Of a DNA stretch of 45,507 bases, positions 1 through 8,188 are shown in pieces (the stretch's first letter is position 1; each line of letters opens with the position of its first letter). The DNA lies in NCBI GenBank assembly GCA_031280435.1, contig JAITGS010000034.1, forward strand, positions 1 through 45,507, written 5' to 3'. The notes under the pieces are model-generated. The model was given only the letters and a program-made list of their open reading frames with translations. It was not told the DNA's origin and did not search any database. This DNA comes from Tannerellaceae bacterium. GTDB lineage: Bacteria; Bacteroidota; Bacteroidia; Bacteroidales; Tannerellaceae. Made by a program: the position numbers and the translations under genes.

Positions 1-435
1 ATTTATCTTCCGCTCCGAATACGATTTGCGGAGCTCAGATTTGTTTTTTTGATGAAAGCAGTGAAGCAGATTTTTCATTTGAATTTAAACATTAAAAGTG
101 TTTCTCGTTAGCTAAATTAACGCCGCAAATATCGGCTTCCTACTATCACATTCGCAATGGTCAAAATTTGAGCCCCCGGCAATCAAAACCTAAAAATTTG
201 GATTTTCATTGGTCGATTTCGCATTTTTAGCGGGTCGTAGGCCCCTTAAAAAGTATCAGTCAATTTCTAAATTGATTGGAAGTTCTCTGTTTTTAGCCCC
301 GCATTAATACGCATTAAGTCCGAAACAGACCCGCGAAAGCAAGTCCGCCGCCGTTTTTGGGGGTCGGAAGTATGTTTTGCGCACCTTCCTGCACGCCCCT
401 TTTATCGAACCAAACCCCAAAAACCTAAGCTCGCC
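1..435. other. non-coding stretch, no gene seen
   Basis: AT-rich sequence before the first repeat array. Short open frames here have no recognisable protein features and no promoter box of the type used elsewhere in the window. The 3' end of an upstream gene is not recognisable. Confidence 0.5.
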
Positions 436-639
436 GACGCCGTCGAGGCCCTTCGCCCGAAAAAAATATCCGTCACGACGCCGTCGAGGCCCTTCGCCCA
501 AAAAAATATCCGTCACGACGCCGTCGAGGCCCTTCGCCCAAAAAAAATATCCGTCACGACGCCGTAGAGGCCCTTCGCCCGAAAAAAATATCCGTCACGA
601 CGCCGGCACGGAGCTTCGCCCGAAAAAAAATATCCGTGT
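436..639. repeat. tandem repeat array A, about 41-bp unit, 5 copies
   Basis: Five head-to-tail units begin with GACGCCG at 436, 477, 517, 558 and 599 (spacings 41, 40, 41, 41). Each unit has GACGCCGTC (a dyad about one C; altered in the last copy), then TTCGCCC (452, 493, 533, 574, 615), a run of 6-8 A and TATCCGT. The spacing changes reading frame, so the array is not coding. A further copy with TTCGCCC at 800 and a degenerate one at 842 lie beyond an inserted inverted-repeat element, so the array appears interrupted. Confidence 0.9.
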
Positions 640-681
640 GTTGTGCGTAGAGTCGCGTTGCATCGCGGCTCTACGCACAAC
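640..681. repeat. 18-bp inverted repeat (hairpin) inside interrupted array A
   Basis: Arms 640-657 and 664-681 pair over 18 positions with a single G-T type pair, leaving a 6-nt loop (ttgcat). The outer part of the stem is GTTGTGCGTAGAG against CTCTACGCACAAC. It lies directly between the fifth unit of array A and the TGTCAAAAG-bounded element. No T-tract follows, so it is not an obvious terminator. Confidence 0.8.
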
Positions 682-682
682 G

Positions 683-768
683 TGTCAAAAGCCTTCACGC
701 TCGAACGATGGGTCATTCCCGCGAAGGCGGGAATGACCCATTTGGGCAGGCGGAATTACCTTTTGACA
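683..768. repeat. MITE-like element 1 with TGTCAAAAG ends and dRS3-like core
   Basis: The ends are TGTCAAAAG (683-691) and its exact reverse complement CTTTTGACA (760-768). Inside is a perfect 15-bp-stem palindrome at 708-741 whose centre, ATTCCCGCGAAGGCGGGAAT (715-734), fits ATTCCC-N8-GGGAAT, the consensus published for the neisserial dRS3 repeat. About 50 bp of its left half (683-734) recurs inverted at 38357-38409. No transposase is encoded, so if mobile it would have to move in trans. The name MITE-like is an inference from structure. Confidence 0.7.
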
Positions 769-792
769 CATTCGGCCTCATCTGGGCAGGCG

Positions 793-1099
793 AGGGAGCT
801 TCGCCCGGAAAAAAATATCCGTCACGCTGGCGGCGGGGAGCTTCGGTATGGAGCCTTTTCCTGATTTTTAGCGGCTATCGGAGTGCCTGGGGCTTTTTTT
901 GTGTGGCTGAAATGGTTTTATCCTCACGCTGCTCCTGCTGCAAACAGAACCGGCCGCATGTCCGATTCTTTCTAAGCGCGGACTGTTTGCATTGCCGGGC
1001 GAAAGCCGGGAAGCCTTGCCGGAAATATAAATTCCAAAAAAAATCATACTTTAGCTCCCGATACATTCATTATTAAATCACTTAAATCTTATTATCCAC
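793..1099. other. tail of array A and leader region of the GH2 gene
   Basis: Contains one clear further unit of array A (TTCGCCC at 800, A-run, TATCCGTCACG) and a degenerate one near 842. The remainder up to 1099 is non-coding leader. A weak TACTTTAG at 1047-1054 resembles the Bacteroidetes -7 box but lacks a convincing upstream element, so no promoter is called. One open frame across 910-1076 is cysteine-rich but has no other sign of being a gene. Confidence 0.4.
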
Positions 1100-2917
1100 A
1101 TGAAGAAAACAATCATCTTATTTTATGCTTTGACAATAATGGTCGCAACAACAAGCGTTCAGGCGCAATGGAAAGCGGCCGGCGATAATCTGAAAACCGT
1201 ATGGGCCGAGCAGGTGAATCCTGCCGATGTGCTGCCCGAATATCCCCGTCCGCAGATGACCAGAGGGCAGTGGCAAAACCTGAACGGGCTTTGGGAGTAT
1301 GCCGTGGCTCCTGTGGGCGCGGCCGAGCCTGCGTCGTTTCAGGGGCAGATACTTGTTCCGTTTGCCATAGAGTCGTCGCTGTCGGGGGTTCAGAAGGAAG
1401 TGGGAGCTGAGAATGAGCTGTGGTACAAGCGCGAGTTCACGGTTCCGGCCGGCTGGAAGAACAGGCAGGTGCTGCTCCACTTTGGGGCTGTCGACTGGAA
1501 GGCCGATGTTTTTGTAAACGACGTTATGGTGGGCTCGCACAAGGGGGGCTATACTCCTTTTTCGTTCGACATCAGTGCATGCCTTGCCGGAAAGTCTCGG
1601 CACAAGCTGGCGGTGCGCGTTTGGGATCCTACGGACAAGGGGCCTCAGCCGCGCGGCAAGCAGGTGAACAAGCCTGAAGGCATTTGGTATACTCCGGTGA
1701 CGGGTATATGGCAAACGGTATGGCTGGAGCCTGTGGCGGCAAAGCACATCACGGCCGTGAAGGCTATCCCGGACGTTGACAGGGGCGCTCTGACGGTAAC
1801 GGCGTCTACGGCCGGATGCGGTCATGGCGATATTGTGGAGGTGAAGCTGCTCGACAAGGGCCGGGTTGTGGCCACGGGTCGCAGCTATCCCGGGCAGGAG
1901 ATCCGCCTGCATGTGAGCAATCCTTCGCTGTGGAGCCCCTCGTCGCCTTATCTGTATGATATGAAGGTGGCGCTGATTTCGCAGGGTAGCGTTGCGGATG
2001 AGGTGGGCTCGTACACTGCTTTCCGCAAAATATCGGTAAGCCGCGACGCTACCGGGATTATGCGCATGCAGCTGAACAACAAGAATCTCTTCCACTACGG
2101 CCCGCTCGATCAGGGCTGGTGGCCCGACGGTCTCTATACTGCTCCGTCGGACGCGGCTCTGCTGTTCGACATCAGGAAAACCAAGGAATGGGGCTTCAAC
2201 ATGATTCGCAAGCACGTGAAGGTGGAGCCGGCCCGCTGGTATTATCACTGCGATCGCGAGGGCATACTCGTTTGGCAGGATATGCCGAGCGGCGACCTTG
2301 GCAATCGCTGGGAGGCCGGCGTCTATAACGGAGGCAACGACAAGGCCCGCAGCCCGCAGTCGGTGGAGAGCTATTACCGGGAGTGGAAGGAGATAATGGA
2401 CTTGTGCATATCGAATCCGTCGGTGGTGGTATGGGTTCCGTTCAATGAGGCCTGGGGGCAGTTCGATACGGAGAAGGTAGTGGCATGGACGGCGGCCTAC
2501 GATCCGTCGCGCCTGATCAATCCGGCCAGCGGAGGCAATCACCGTCCGTGCGGCGACATGCTCGACCTGCACAACTATCCTCATCCGGAGATGTACCTGT
2601 TCGACGCTCAGCGGGTGAATGTCCTTGGCGAGTACGGCGGCATAGGTCTGCCTTTGGAGGGACATCTGTGGTGGCAGAAGCGCAACTGGGGCTACGTTCA
2701 GTTCAAGAACGTCGACGAGGTGACGGCCCAGTACGTGAAGTATGCCGTCGACCTGAAGGCCTTGGTTAAGCGCGGCTTCTCGGCTGCCGTATATACTCAG
2801 ACGACCGACGTTGAAGGCGAAGTAAACGGCCTCATGACCTACGATCGCAAGGTGATGAAGACGAACGAAGCCCAAATCAGGAAAGCCAATCAGGATGTGA
2901 TTGCGGAATTGGAGTAG
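1100..2917 (+). CDS. exported glycoside hydrolase family 2 protein
   Basis: A 605-residue enzyme of the beta-galactosidase/beta-glucuronidase superfamily, probably cutting beta-linked sugars from plant or host glycans in the periplasm. A signal peptide of about 22 residues ends in VQA before QW. The order is N-terminal jelly-roll sugar-binding domain (about 50-210), Ig-like domain, then a TIM barrel. The acid/base glutamate is E450 in FNEAWG and the nucleophile is E511 in LGEYGG, both intact. The protein is shorter than E. coli LacZ and lacks its C-terminal domains, as in many Bacteroidetes GH2 enzymes. It stands alone, with no SusC/SusD pair beside it, and is followed by a strong terminator. 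The substrate cannot be read from sequence. The long open frame on the opposite strand is a shadow. Confidence 0.92.
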   Translation: MKKTIILFYALTIMVATTSVQAQWKAAGDNLKTVWAEQVNPADVLPEYPRPQMTRGQWQNLNGLWEYAVAPVGAAEPASFQGQILVPFAIESSLSGVQKEVGAENELWYKREFTVPAGWKNRQVLLHFGAVDWKADVFVNDVMVGSHKGGYTPFSFDISACLAGKSRHKLAVRVWDPTDKGPQPRGKQVNKPEGIWYTPVTGIWQTVWLEPVAAKHITAVKAIPDVDRGALTVTASTAGCGHGDIVEVKLLDKGRVVATGRSYPGQEIRLHVSNPSLWSPSSPYLYDMKVALISQGSVADEVGSYTAFRKISVSRDATGIMRMQLNNKNLFHYGPLDQGWWPDGLYTAPSDAALLFDIRKTKEWGFNMIRKHVKVEPARWYYHCDREGILVWQDMPSGDLGNRWEAGVYNGGNDKARSPQSVESYYREWKEIMDLCISNPSVVVWVPFNEAWGQFDTEKVVAWTAAYDPSRLINPASGGNHRPCGDMLDLHNYPHPEMYLFDAQRVNVLGEYGGIGLPLEGHLWWQKRNWGYVQFKNVDEVTAQYVKYAVDLKALVKRGFSAAVYTQTTDVEGEVNGLMTYDRKVMKTNEAQIRKANQDVIAELE

Positions 2918-2941
2918 GCTCCGGTATCCCCTGCGGGGAAT

Positions 2942-2979
2942 AAGGCGCAGCTCTGCTCAGGGGGCTGCGCCTTTTTTTG
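2942..2979 (+). terminator. intrinsic terminator after GH2 gene
   Basis: Arms AGGCGCAGC and GCTGCGCCT form a 9-bp stem around a short loop and are followed by seven T residues, 25 nt after the GH2 stop codon. Confidence 0.85.
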
Positions 2980-3014
2980 TGGGGGAAGGGGGGAAGGGGC
3001 TAACAGTATTATTA

Positions 3015-3022
3015 TATCTTTG
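3015..3022 (+). promoter_or_regulatory. Bacteroidetes -7 box TATCTTTG
   Basis: TATCTTTG matches TAnnTTTG and lies 34 nt before the ATG at 3057. A clear -33 TTG is not visible. It would drive the two-gene cassette 3057-3946. Confidence 0.55.
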
Positions 3023-3056
3023 CAGCAGTTATTAATCAGATTAATCCGCACACTAT

Positions 3057-3308
3057 ATGCAATTTACTTTAAGCGACCAGGAAAAAGAATCGCTATTAGA
3101 CGCAACAGGCATTTCTTACGACGAAATTCTGTCTATGGACATGGACGAGATACATGCAAGGATAGAGAAGAAGATAGGCAAGAAACTTACGTTCAAGCCG
3201 ATTAAGGATATGCGGCTGATAGGCCGCGGCTCTCCGTATCTGTACCTTAATCGGATATTCCCCTATGATGAAAAGCAAATAAAAAAATATATTAATTCTC
3301 TCAAATAA
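3057..3308 (+). CDS. small protein of unknown function, first gene of a pair
   Basis: An 83-residue soluble protein I do not recognise. The N-terminal third is acidic (LSDQEKESLLDATGISYDE), the rest basic, with a distinctive GRGSPYLYLNRIFPYDE segment near the C-terminus. The stop codon overlaps the next start by one base (TAATG), so the two genes are translationally coupled. A -7 box lies just upstream. Base composition is more AT-rich than the flanking GH2 and TonB genes, which suggests recent acquisition. The pairing of a small soluble protein with a larger membrane-anchored partner is compatible with a toxin-antitoxin or defence pair, but nothing in the sequence proves this. Confidence 0.75.
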   Translation: MQFTLSDQEKESLLDATGISYDEILSMDMDEIHARIEKKIGKKLTFKPIKDMRLIGRGSPYLYLNRIFPYDEKQIKKYINSLK

Positions 3309-3946
3309 TGCCGTTCTCACACCTTCACTCCCGCCTTCTCCCATTATATACAACTTATGCAACCGTAATCAAGCCATTGGTTGCCGAAATAGAAGCAAGA
3401 TTTGAACAGTTCCCAACACCTATCCTTAACGAGATACGCGCATACAATGATCATGTAGCCAGATGCTATGTAAAAATAAACGACACCAGGTTTGTAGAAG
3501 AACAAGTTAACAAAGCCAAGTCGCACATAGATAGGATTGTGTTCGATTGCTACAAGTACCTAAATGTAGCCTTGCATGAATTGATTGTTGAAAAGTTCGC
3601 ACAGAGAACCAAGTATATCGACATTGGCACAATAAGTAATGGAGAGTTTAATAGAATATACAAGAACAGTTTGCAGGTCATCACCGAAATCAAAGAGCAA
3701 GCCAAGCATTTGGAATTTCATTCGGATAAGGAGGAGATAATTGTCTCATACCAACAAGTTCATTCCGAATACAGGAAACTATATAGATTTATACTGGATA
3801 ATGAAATGAATATCCGCTGGGCGGTAGCACGATTCTACAAACGGAAAGCTCTCAATATCGTATTATGGCTGCTTGCAGCAATCATTTCCGGAATAATCGG
3901 CAGCATGATAACGCCCTTCCCGGATTGGTTCCGCTCGCTGTTCTAA
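3308..3946 (+). CDS. helical protein with C-terminal membrane anchor, unknown function
   Basis: A 212-residue protein, mostly alpha-helical and charged, with one hydrophobic segment near residues 187-203 (LWLLAAIISGIIGSMI) and a short tail. It looks like a tail-anchored inner-membrane protein with a large cytoplasmic helical domain. Start is fixed by the TAATG overlap with the preceding 83-residue gene. The gene ends just before the thiamine promoter and riboswitch. It is AT-rich compared with its neighbours. No family is recognised. Confidence 0.75.
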   Translation: MPFSHLHSRLLPLYTTYATVIKPLVAEIEARFEQFPTPILNEIRAYNDHVARCYVKINDTRFVEEQVNKAKSHIDRIVFDCYKYLNVALHELIVEKFAQRTKYIDIGTISNGEFNRIYKNSLQVITEIKEQAKHLEFHSDKEEIIVSYQQVHSEYRKLYRFILDNEMNIRWAVARFYKRKALNIVLWLLAAIISGIIGSMITPFPDWFRSLF

Positions 3947-3957
3947 GCGCCCGCCTC

Positions 3958-3987
3958 TTTGCTGTCTCGCAAAAAGCATTACCTTCG
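3958..3987 (+). promoter_or_regulatory. promoter of the thiamine operon
   Basis: TTTG (3958-3961), an 18-nt spacer and TACCTTCG (3980-3987), a one-base variant of TAnnTTTG, sit directly before the TPP riboswitch. This is the right place for a promoter reading through the aptamer into the receptor gene. Confidence 0.5.
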
Positions 3988-3995
3988 CCGCCACG

Positions 3996-4095
3996 AATAA
4001 GACAGGGGTGCTTGACGGCGCGGTTTTCCGCCGCATGCCGCAGGCTGAGATTATACCCATATAACCTGATGCGGGTAATGCCGACGTAGGGATTG
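3996..4095 (+). promoter_or_regulatory. TPP riboswitch (THI element)
   Basis: The conserved aptamer blocks are present in order: AGGGGTGC, then a variable hairpin (GGCG...CCGCC), GCTGAGA after a short stem, ACCC, AACCTGATG, GGTAATGCC and GTAGGGA. These form the TPP-binding fold. The TonB receptor start is at 4161, so about 65 nt separate aptamer and gene. No strong terminator hairpin with a T-tract is seen there, so control of translation initiation or an unrecognised terminator is possible. The ligand fits the downstream thiamine genes. Confidence 0.93.
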
Positions 4096-4160
4096 AGGAC
4101 TCTCTCACTATCTCCCCGTACTTTTCATATTTTATTGTTTTACTTAAAATTCTTTTTAAG

Positions 4161-6368
4161 ATGAAGAAAAGCGTAATTATGATTTTATGCGCGCTGTCGC
4201 TATATGCGGGAGCTACGCATGCGGTGACAAGCGATCCTGAGGATTCGCTAAGAGTTTCGAGGAACATCGACCTCGACGAAGTGGTGGTAACTGCCGTAAA
4301 GGTTTCATCGGTCACGCCGGTGGCATACGGAAGCTTATCGAAGGATGAGATGAGGAAGCGCGACGACGGGCAGGGCGTGCCGGCATTGCTGTCGGTATTG
4401 CCCTCGGTGGTGATGACCTCGGATGCCGGAACCGGAATAGGATACGCAGGCTTCCGTATTCGAGGCGCAGATGCTACGCGGGTGAACGTAACCGTTAACG
4501 GAGTGCCGGTGAACGATTCCGAATCGCATACGGTCTTCTGGGTTAACATGCCCGACTTTGCATCCTCGGTGGAGAACATACAGGTGCAGCGCGGAGCCGG
4601 AGCCTCGGTCAACGGAGCCGGAGCCTTCGGAGGTACGGTTGCGATGCAAACCAAAGTGCCGGCCATGAAGCCCTCTGCCGAATATACTCTGGCAGGAGGC
4701 TCGTTCGGAACCTTCCGCAATACCGTGCAGGGAAGTACCGGACTCTTGCCGGGAGGCTTCACCGCCGACGGACGCTTCTCGTCTATGCAAAGCGACGGCT
4801 ATATCGATCGTGCATGGGCAAGGATGTCCTCATGGTATCTGTCTACGGCCTGGTATGGCGACCGGACGCTTATCCGTTTCCAGACCTTCGGAAGCGATGA
4901 AGTGACCTACCAGGCATGGAACGGAGTGCCCGACGCTATGCTTGCCGAAGGCATCCGAACCTATAACCCCTGCGGGGAATACACCGAGGGCGGCAAGCCG
5001 AAGTTCTACGACAATCAAACCGACAACTACGACCAGCAGCACTACCACCTCACCGCCGGCCAGAGGATAGGCAGCCGCTGGGACATGAACCTCACCTTGC
5101 ACTATACCCGCGGCAAGGGATACTACGAGGACTATAAGGCCGGCGCCAAATACTCCGCCTACAATCTCGCGCCCTACACCGATCCGCAAGGCGAAACGCA
5201 GAGCCGCACCGATTTGGTCCGGCGCAAATGGCTCGACAACGACTTCTACGGCGGAGTATACAGCGCCAACTACCAGAGCCCCGCCATGCGCCTCAGCCTT
5301 GGACTCTCGGCCAACGGATATACCGGCCGCCACTTCGGGCGCGTCATCTGGGCCAAGGCAGCCAATGCGCTTCCTCAGCCGGATTATGAATATTACAGGA
5401 GCAGGAGCCTCAAGAGCGATTACAGCGGATTCGTGAAGCTGAGCAAGCCCTTCCTCGACGGCTTCAATGCCTACGTCGACCTCCAGTATCGCGGCATAGA
5501 CTATTCCATGAAGGGGAGCGACGACAAGGCAGGGGCCATGCTCGACATCAGCAAGCGCTGGAGCTTCTTCAACCCTAAGGCCGGCCTGCATTACAACCAT
5601 GACGGCCATGCCGCCTACCTCTCCTTCGCCGTTGCCAGGCGCGAACCCACCCGCAACAACTTCACCGAGGCCGCTCCGGGAGAGCGTCCCACGCACGAAA
5701 CGCTCTACGACTACGAGGCAGGCTACTCCTGGCGGCACGGCAACCTTGAGCTCGGCGCCAACCTCTACTACATGCGATACGAGAACCAGCTCATCCTCAC
5801 CGGCAAGATAAGCGAGATAGGCGAAGCCCTCACCTCCAACATCCCCGACAGCTATCGCACCGGGCTGGAGCTTACCGCCGCCGCTCGCATCGCATCCTGC
5901 CTGACCTGGAAGGGGAACCTCACGCTCAGCAGCAACAAAATCCTCCGCTTCACCGAGTACGTCGACAACTACGACACAGGCGGGCAGGATGCCATAAGCC
6001 TCGGCACAACCGATATCGCCTTCTCGCCGCCCGTGACTGCCAACAGCCTCTTCGACTTTGTGCACAAAGGATTCTCGGCAAGCCTGATCACGCAGTACGT
6101 CGGCCGGCAATATCTCGACAACACCGCCAGCCGCGAGCGATCACTCGACCCGTGGTTCGTCAGCAACCTGCGCCTTGGCTACACCTTTGCCCTCCCCTTT
6201 GCCGAATCTCTATCGGTTGACTTCACCGTCTATAATCTCCTTAACGAGCAGTACGAGAGCAACGGATGGGTATACTCCTGGATGTCCGACGGACAGCGCT
6301 CTACCGACGGAGGGCGGTTTGCCCAGGCCGGCACGCACTGCCTCGGCCGGCTGACACTGAAATTCTGA
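4161..6368 (+). CDS. TonB-dependent outer-membrane receptor, thiamine type (OMR1-like)
   Basis: A 735-residue outer-membrane receptor. A signal peptide ends near THA (residue 21). A TonB box (DEVVVTA, about 39-45) leads into a plug domain (about 50-165, with FRIRG and NVTVNGVPVND), followed by a 22-strand-type beta-barrel ending in the terminal phenylalanine of LTLKF. There is no N-terminal carboxypeptidase-like domain, unlike SusC proteins. Placement behind a TPP riboswitch and 13 nt before a thiamine pyrophosphokinase marks it as the thiamine/thiamine-phosphate receptor described in Bacteroidetes as OMR1 or OMPthi. Thiamine specificity is inferred from context. Confidence 0.9.
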   Translation: MKKSVIMILCALSLYAGATHAVTSDPEDSLRVSRNIDLDEVVVTAVKVSSVTPVAYGSLSKDEMRKRDDGQGVPALLSVLPSVVMTSDAGTGIGYAGFRIRGADATRVNVTVNGVPVNDSESHTVFWVNMPDFASSVENIQVQRGAGASVNGAGAFGGTVAMQTKVPAMKPSAEYTLAGGSFGTFRNTVQGSTGLLPGGFTADGRFSSMQSDGYIDRAWARMSSWYLSTAWYGDRTLIRFQTFGSDEVTYQAWNGVPDAMLAEGIRTYNPCGEYTEGGKPKFYDNQTDNYDQQHYHLTAGQRIGSRWDMNLTLHYTRGKGYYEDYKAGAKYSAYNLAPYTDPQGETQSRTDLVRRKWLDNDFYGGVYSANYQSPAMRLSLGLSANGYTGRHFGRVIWAKAANALPQPDYEYYRSRSLKSDYSGFVKLSKPFLDGFNAYVDLQYRGIDYSMKGSDDKAGAMLDISKRWSFFNPKAGLHYNHDGHAAYLSFAVARREPTRNNFTEAAPGERPTHETLYDYEAGYSWRHGNLELGANLYYMRYENQLILTGKISEIGEALTSNIPDSYRTGLELTAAARIASCLTWKGNLTLSSNKILRFTEYVDNYDTGGQDAISLGTTDIAFSPPVTANSLFDFVHKGFSASLITQYVGRQYLDNTASRERSLDPWFVSNLRLGYTFALPFAESLSVDFTVYNLLNEQYESNGWVYSWMSDGQRSTDGGRFAQAGTHCLGRLTLKF

Positions 6369-6381
6369 AGCAAGCAGCAAG

Positions 6382-7032
6382 ATGTTCGCCCCCTACCACT
6401 GCATCATCATGGCCAACGGAGCTTACCCCACCGCTCCCCTACCCCTACTATGCCTCCATGCGGCCTCAAGCGTGATTGCCTGCGACGGCGCGGCAGCCTC
6501 CCTGCATAGCCGGGGAATAGCTCCCGACGCCATCGTGGGCGATCTCGACAGCCTTCCGCAGGAGCTTCGCAGGCTGTATGCCGACCGCCTCCACCACATT
6601 GCCGAGCAGGAGAGCAACGACCTCACCAAGGCCGTGCGATACGCCGCCGGCGCCGGCCATCGCGAAGCACTGATACTGGGAGCTACCGGCCTGCGCGAGG
6701 ATCATACCCTGGGCAACATCTCCCTGCTGCTCGACTATGCCGCCCTGATGGAGCGCATAGAAATGCTGACCGACTACGGCCTCTTCACGCCCGTACGCCA
6801 TGCGGCGGTCTTTGCCGCTCAGCCCGGCAGTCAGGTATCCATATTCGCTCCGCGAGCCGGAGTACGGGTGAGTGCCGGCGGACTGCGCTGGCCGCTGAAC
6901 GATCGCAGCCTCGACTCCTGGTGGCAAGGCTCGCTGAACGAGGCCACCGGCTCCGAGTTCTCGCTTGCCGTTTCGGGAGCAGGCGGCGCTATTGTTTACC
7001 GTCCCTTGGGGCCGGGGAAGGTGCAGGATTAG
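6382..7032 (+). CDS. tnr3: thiamine pyrophosphokinase
   Basis: Transfers pyrophosphate from ATP to thiamine to give TPP. In the 216-residue protein the family motifs are ACDGA (33-37), GDLDS (53-57, metal/ATP site), SNDLTKA (78-84) and GATGLREDHTLGN (100-112), followed by the C-terminal thiamine-binding beta domain. The symbol follows the tnr3 name used for this gene in Bacteroidetes thiamine operons. It begins 13 nt after the receptor gene and shares its TPP riboswitch, so import and activation are turned down together when TPP is plentiful. The inner-membrane transporter PnuT usually found between these two genes is absent here. Confidence 0.9.
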   Translation: MFAPYHCIIMANGAYPTAPLPLLCLHAASSVIACDGAAASLHSRGIAPDAIVGDLDSLPQELRRLYADRLHHIAEQESNDLTKAVRYAAGAGHREALILGATGLREDHTLGNISLLLDYAALMERIEMLTDYGLFTPVRHAAVFAAQPGSQVSIFAPRAGVRVSAGGLRWPLNDRSLDSWWQGSLNEATGSEFSLAVSGAGGAIVYRPLGPGKVQD

Positions 7033-7120
7033 GAGAGCAGCCGCGGACATACCCGCCCAAGCCTGTGGGGCATATCAAAACCAAAGGGGCCTGCGTTCAG
7101 CAAGCCCCTTCCGTTCATAA

Positions 7121-7161
7121 AACAGGTCATCCTCGCTAAGGCGAAGATGACCTGTTGTTTT
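7121..7161. terminator. terminator between convergent genes
   Basis: Perfect 11-bp arms AACAGGTCATC (7121-7131) and GATGACCTGTT (7146-7156) are followed on the plus strand by GTTTTT. The minus-strand side reads ...TGTTTTAT, so it may also stop the convergent gene 7217-8149. A second hairpin, AAGGGGC/GCCCCTT, lies just upstream at 7083-7110. Confidence 0.75.
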
Positions 7162-7216
7162 TACAGCCCTTTGCAGGCAGGCCGGCGACTCTGATTCATG
7201 ATTGGCCTGAGGCCTG

Positions 7217-8149
7217 CTACTCTCCCGCCGCCGGATGCTCGTTGGGGTCGAGGTGGTGCGGCTCGTCGGAAGGATTCTGGGTGGTGTCGGGACCCTTCGG
7301 GAGTTCGTTGCTGGGATTCTGCGTGCCCGATTCCGGAGGGGGTGGCGGCGCCGGCGGAGTAGTGTCCGGGGTTTGCGTGCCCTCATCGGTTTTGTCCTCC
7401 TCTTTAGCTTTGCGATGCCCGCGGTGGGCGAGTATCTTATGAAGCTGGTCGACGAGTGCATTGATAAACAGGGCAGCCTCCTCCAGTGTTGCTCTGACGG
7501 CCGGTTCGGAGTTGCTCAGCAGCAGGTAGTGGTGCGTGGAGTTCATAGCCTCGAGCAGGTCGTTGAATGCGTGGTCGACGTCTTTGCGGATGTCGGCGCG
7601 CTTGCCAAGTTGTTTTAGGTCTTCCAGAGCCCGGAGGCGCTGTGTGTAGAGGATGTCCAAGTGCTCATTGAGGCTTGCAAGCTCTGCGATCAGTTCGGCG
7701 AGGCTCGGTACGGCCGCAATGTACTGTGCGTTGACCGGCTTGCTGAAGTCTGCAAGCAGGTTGACGATGAAGGTTGTTTCCTCGAAGAGCTCGCGCTTGG
7801 CGGCGCCTTCGTATGGCTTAAGCACGAAGAGCAGTGCCATGGCGGCAGCCTTCACCGTTGGGTCCGTACTGTTGGCATAGAATAGCAGGCGGTGCCTCAC
7901 TTCCTGAAAAACTCCGTCGCGCGCTTTGTCGGTCTCCGCAATTTCCTGGGTTTCCGGTGATGCCTGCGACAGTTTAAACAGCAGCGTTTCGTGCTGTACA
8001 AGCGCTTCGTAGGCATCCCAAAGGGGCCCTATGAGCGTTACGGTTGCCAGCACAGCTTTTAGCTGTGCTATGATCTTAGCTCCGAATCCGGCGTGCTCGC
8101 CGTCATGGAGATACTTGAAAAATTGGTTCAAATGACTGTTTAATAGCAT
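7217..8149 (-). CDS. DUF6261-like helical protein with Pro/Thr/Glu-rich tail
   Basis: A 310-residue protein with no signal peptide. Residues 1-240 are predicted all-helical; residues from about 245 form a low-complexity tail rich in P, T, E, D and N (for example TPPAPPPPPESG). The helical part resembles the Bacteroidetes family DUF6261, often annotated only as hypothetical. Function is unknown. It is monocistronic with a good promoter (8189-8216) and a shared terminator. The long 42-bp array B begins at its -33 region. Assignment to DUF6261 is from memory of the family and is moderately secure. Confidence 0.75.
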   Translation of the reverse strand: MLLNSHLNQFFKYLHDGEHAGFGAKIIAQLKAVLATVTLIGPLWDAYEALVQHETLLFKLSQASPETQEIAETDKARDGVFQEVRHRLLFYANSTDPTVKAAAMALLFVLKPYEGAAKRELFEETTFIVNLLADFSKPVNAQYIAAVPSLAELIAELASLNEHLDILYTQRLRALEDLKQLGKRADIRKDVDHAFNDLLEAMNSTHHYLLLSNSEPAVRATLEEAALFINALVDQLHKILAHRGHRKAKEEDKTDEGTQTPDTTPPAPPPPPESGTQNPSNELPKGPDTTQNPSDEPHHLDPNEHPAAGE

Positions 8150-8188
8150 GTGAACATTTTGTTATGATAGATTTGTATTCTACTCCCG

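Noticed and set aside
708-1076. Cysteine-rich frame before the GH2 gene
   Set aside because: Begins within the inverted-repeat element and runs through array debris. Cysteine pairs look zinc-ribbon-like but spacing fits no family.
1118-2875. 585-codon minus-strand frame opposite the GH2 gene
   Set aside because: Shadow of a real gene of high GC third positions; no protein features.
4830-6110. 426-codon minus-strand frame opposite the TonB receptor
   Set aside because: Shadow; alanine/glycine/valine-rich with no motif.
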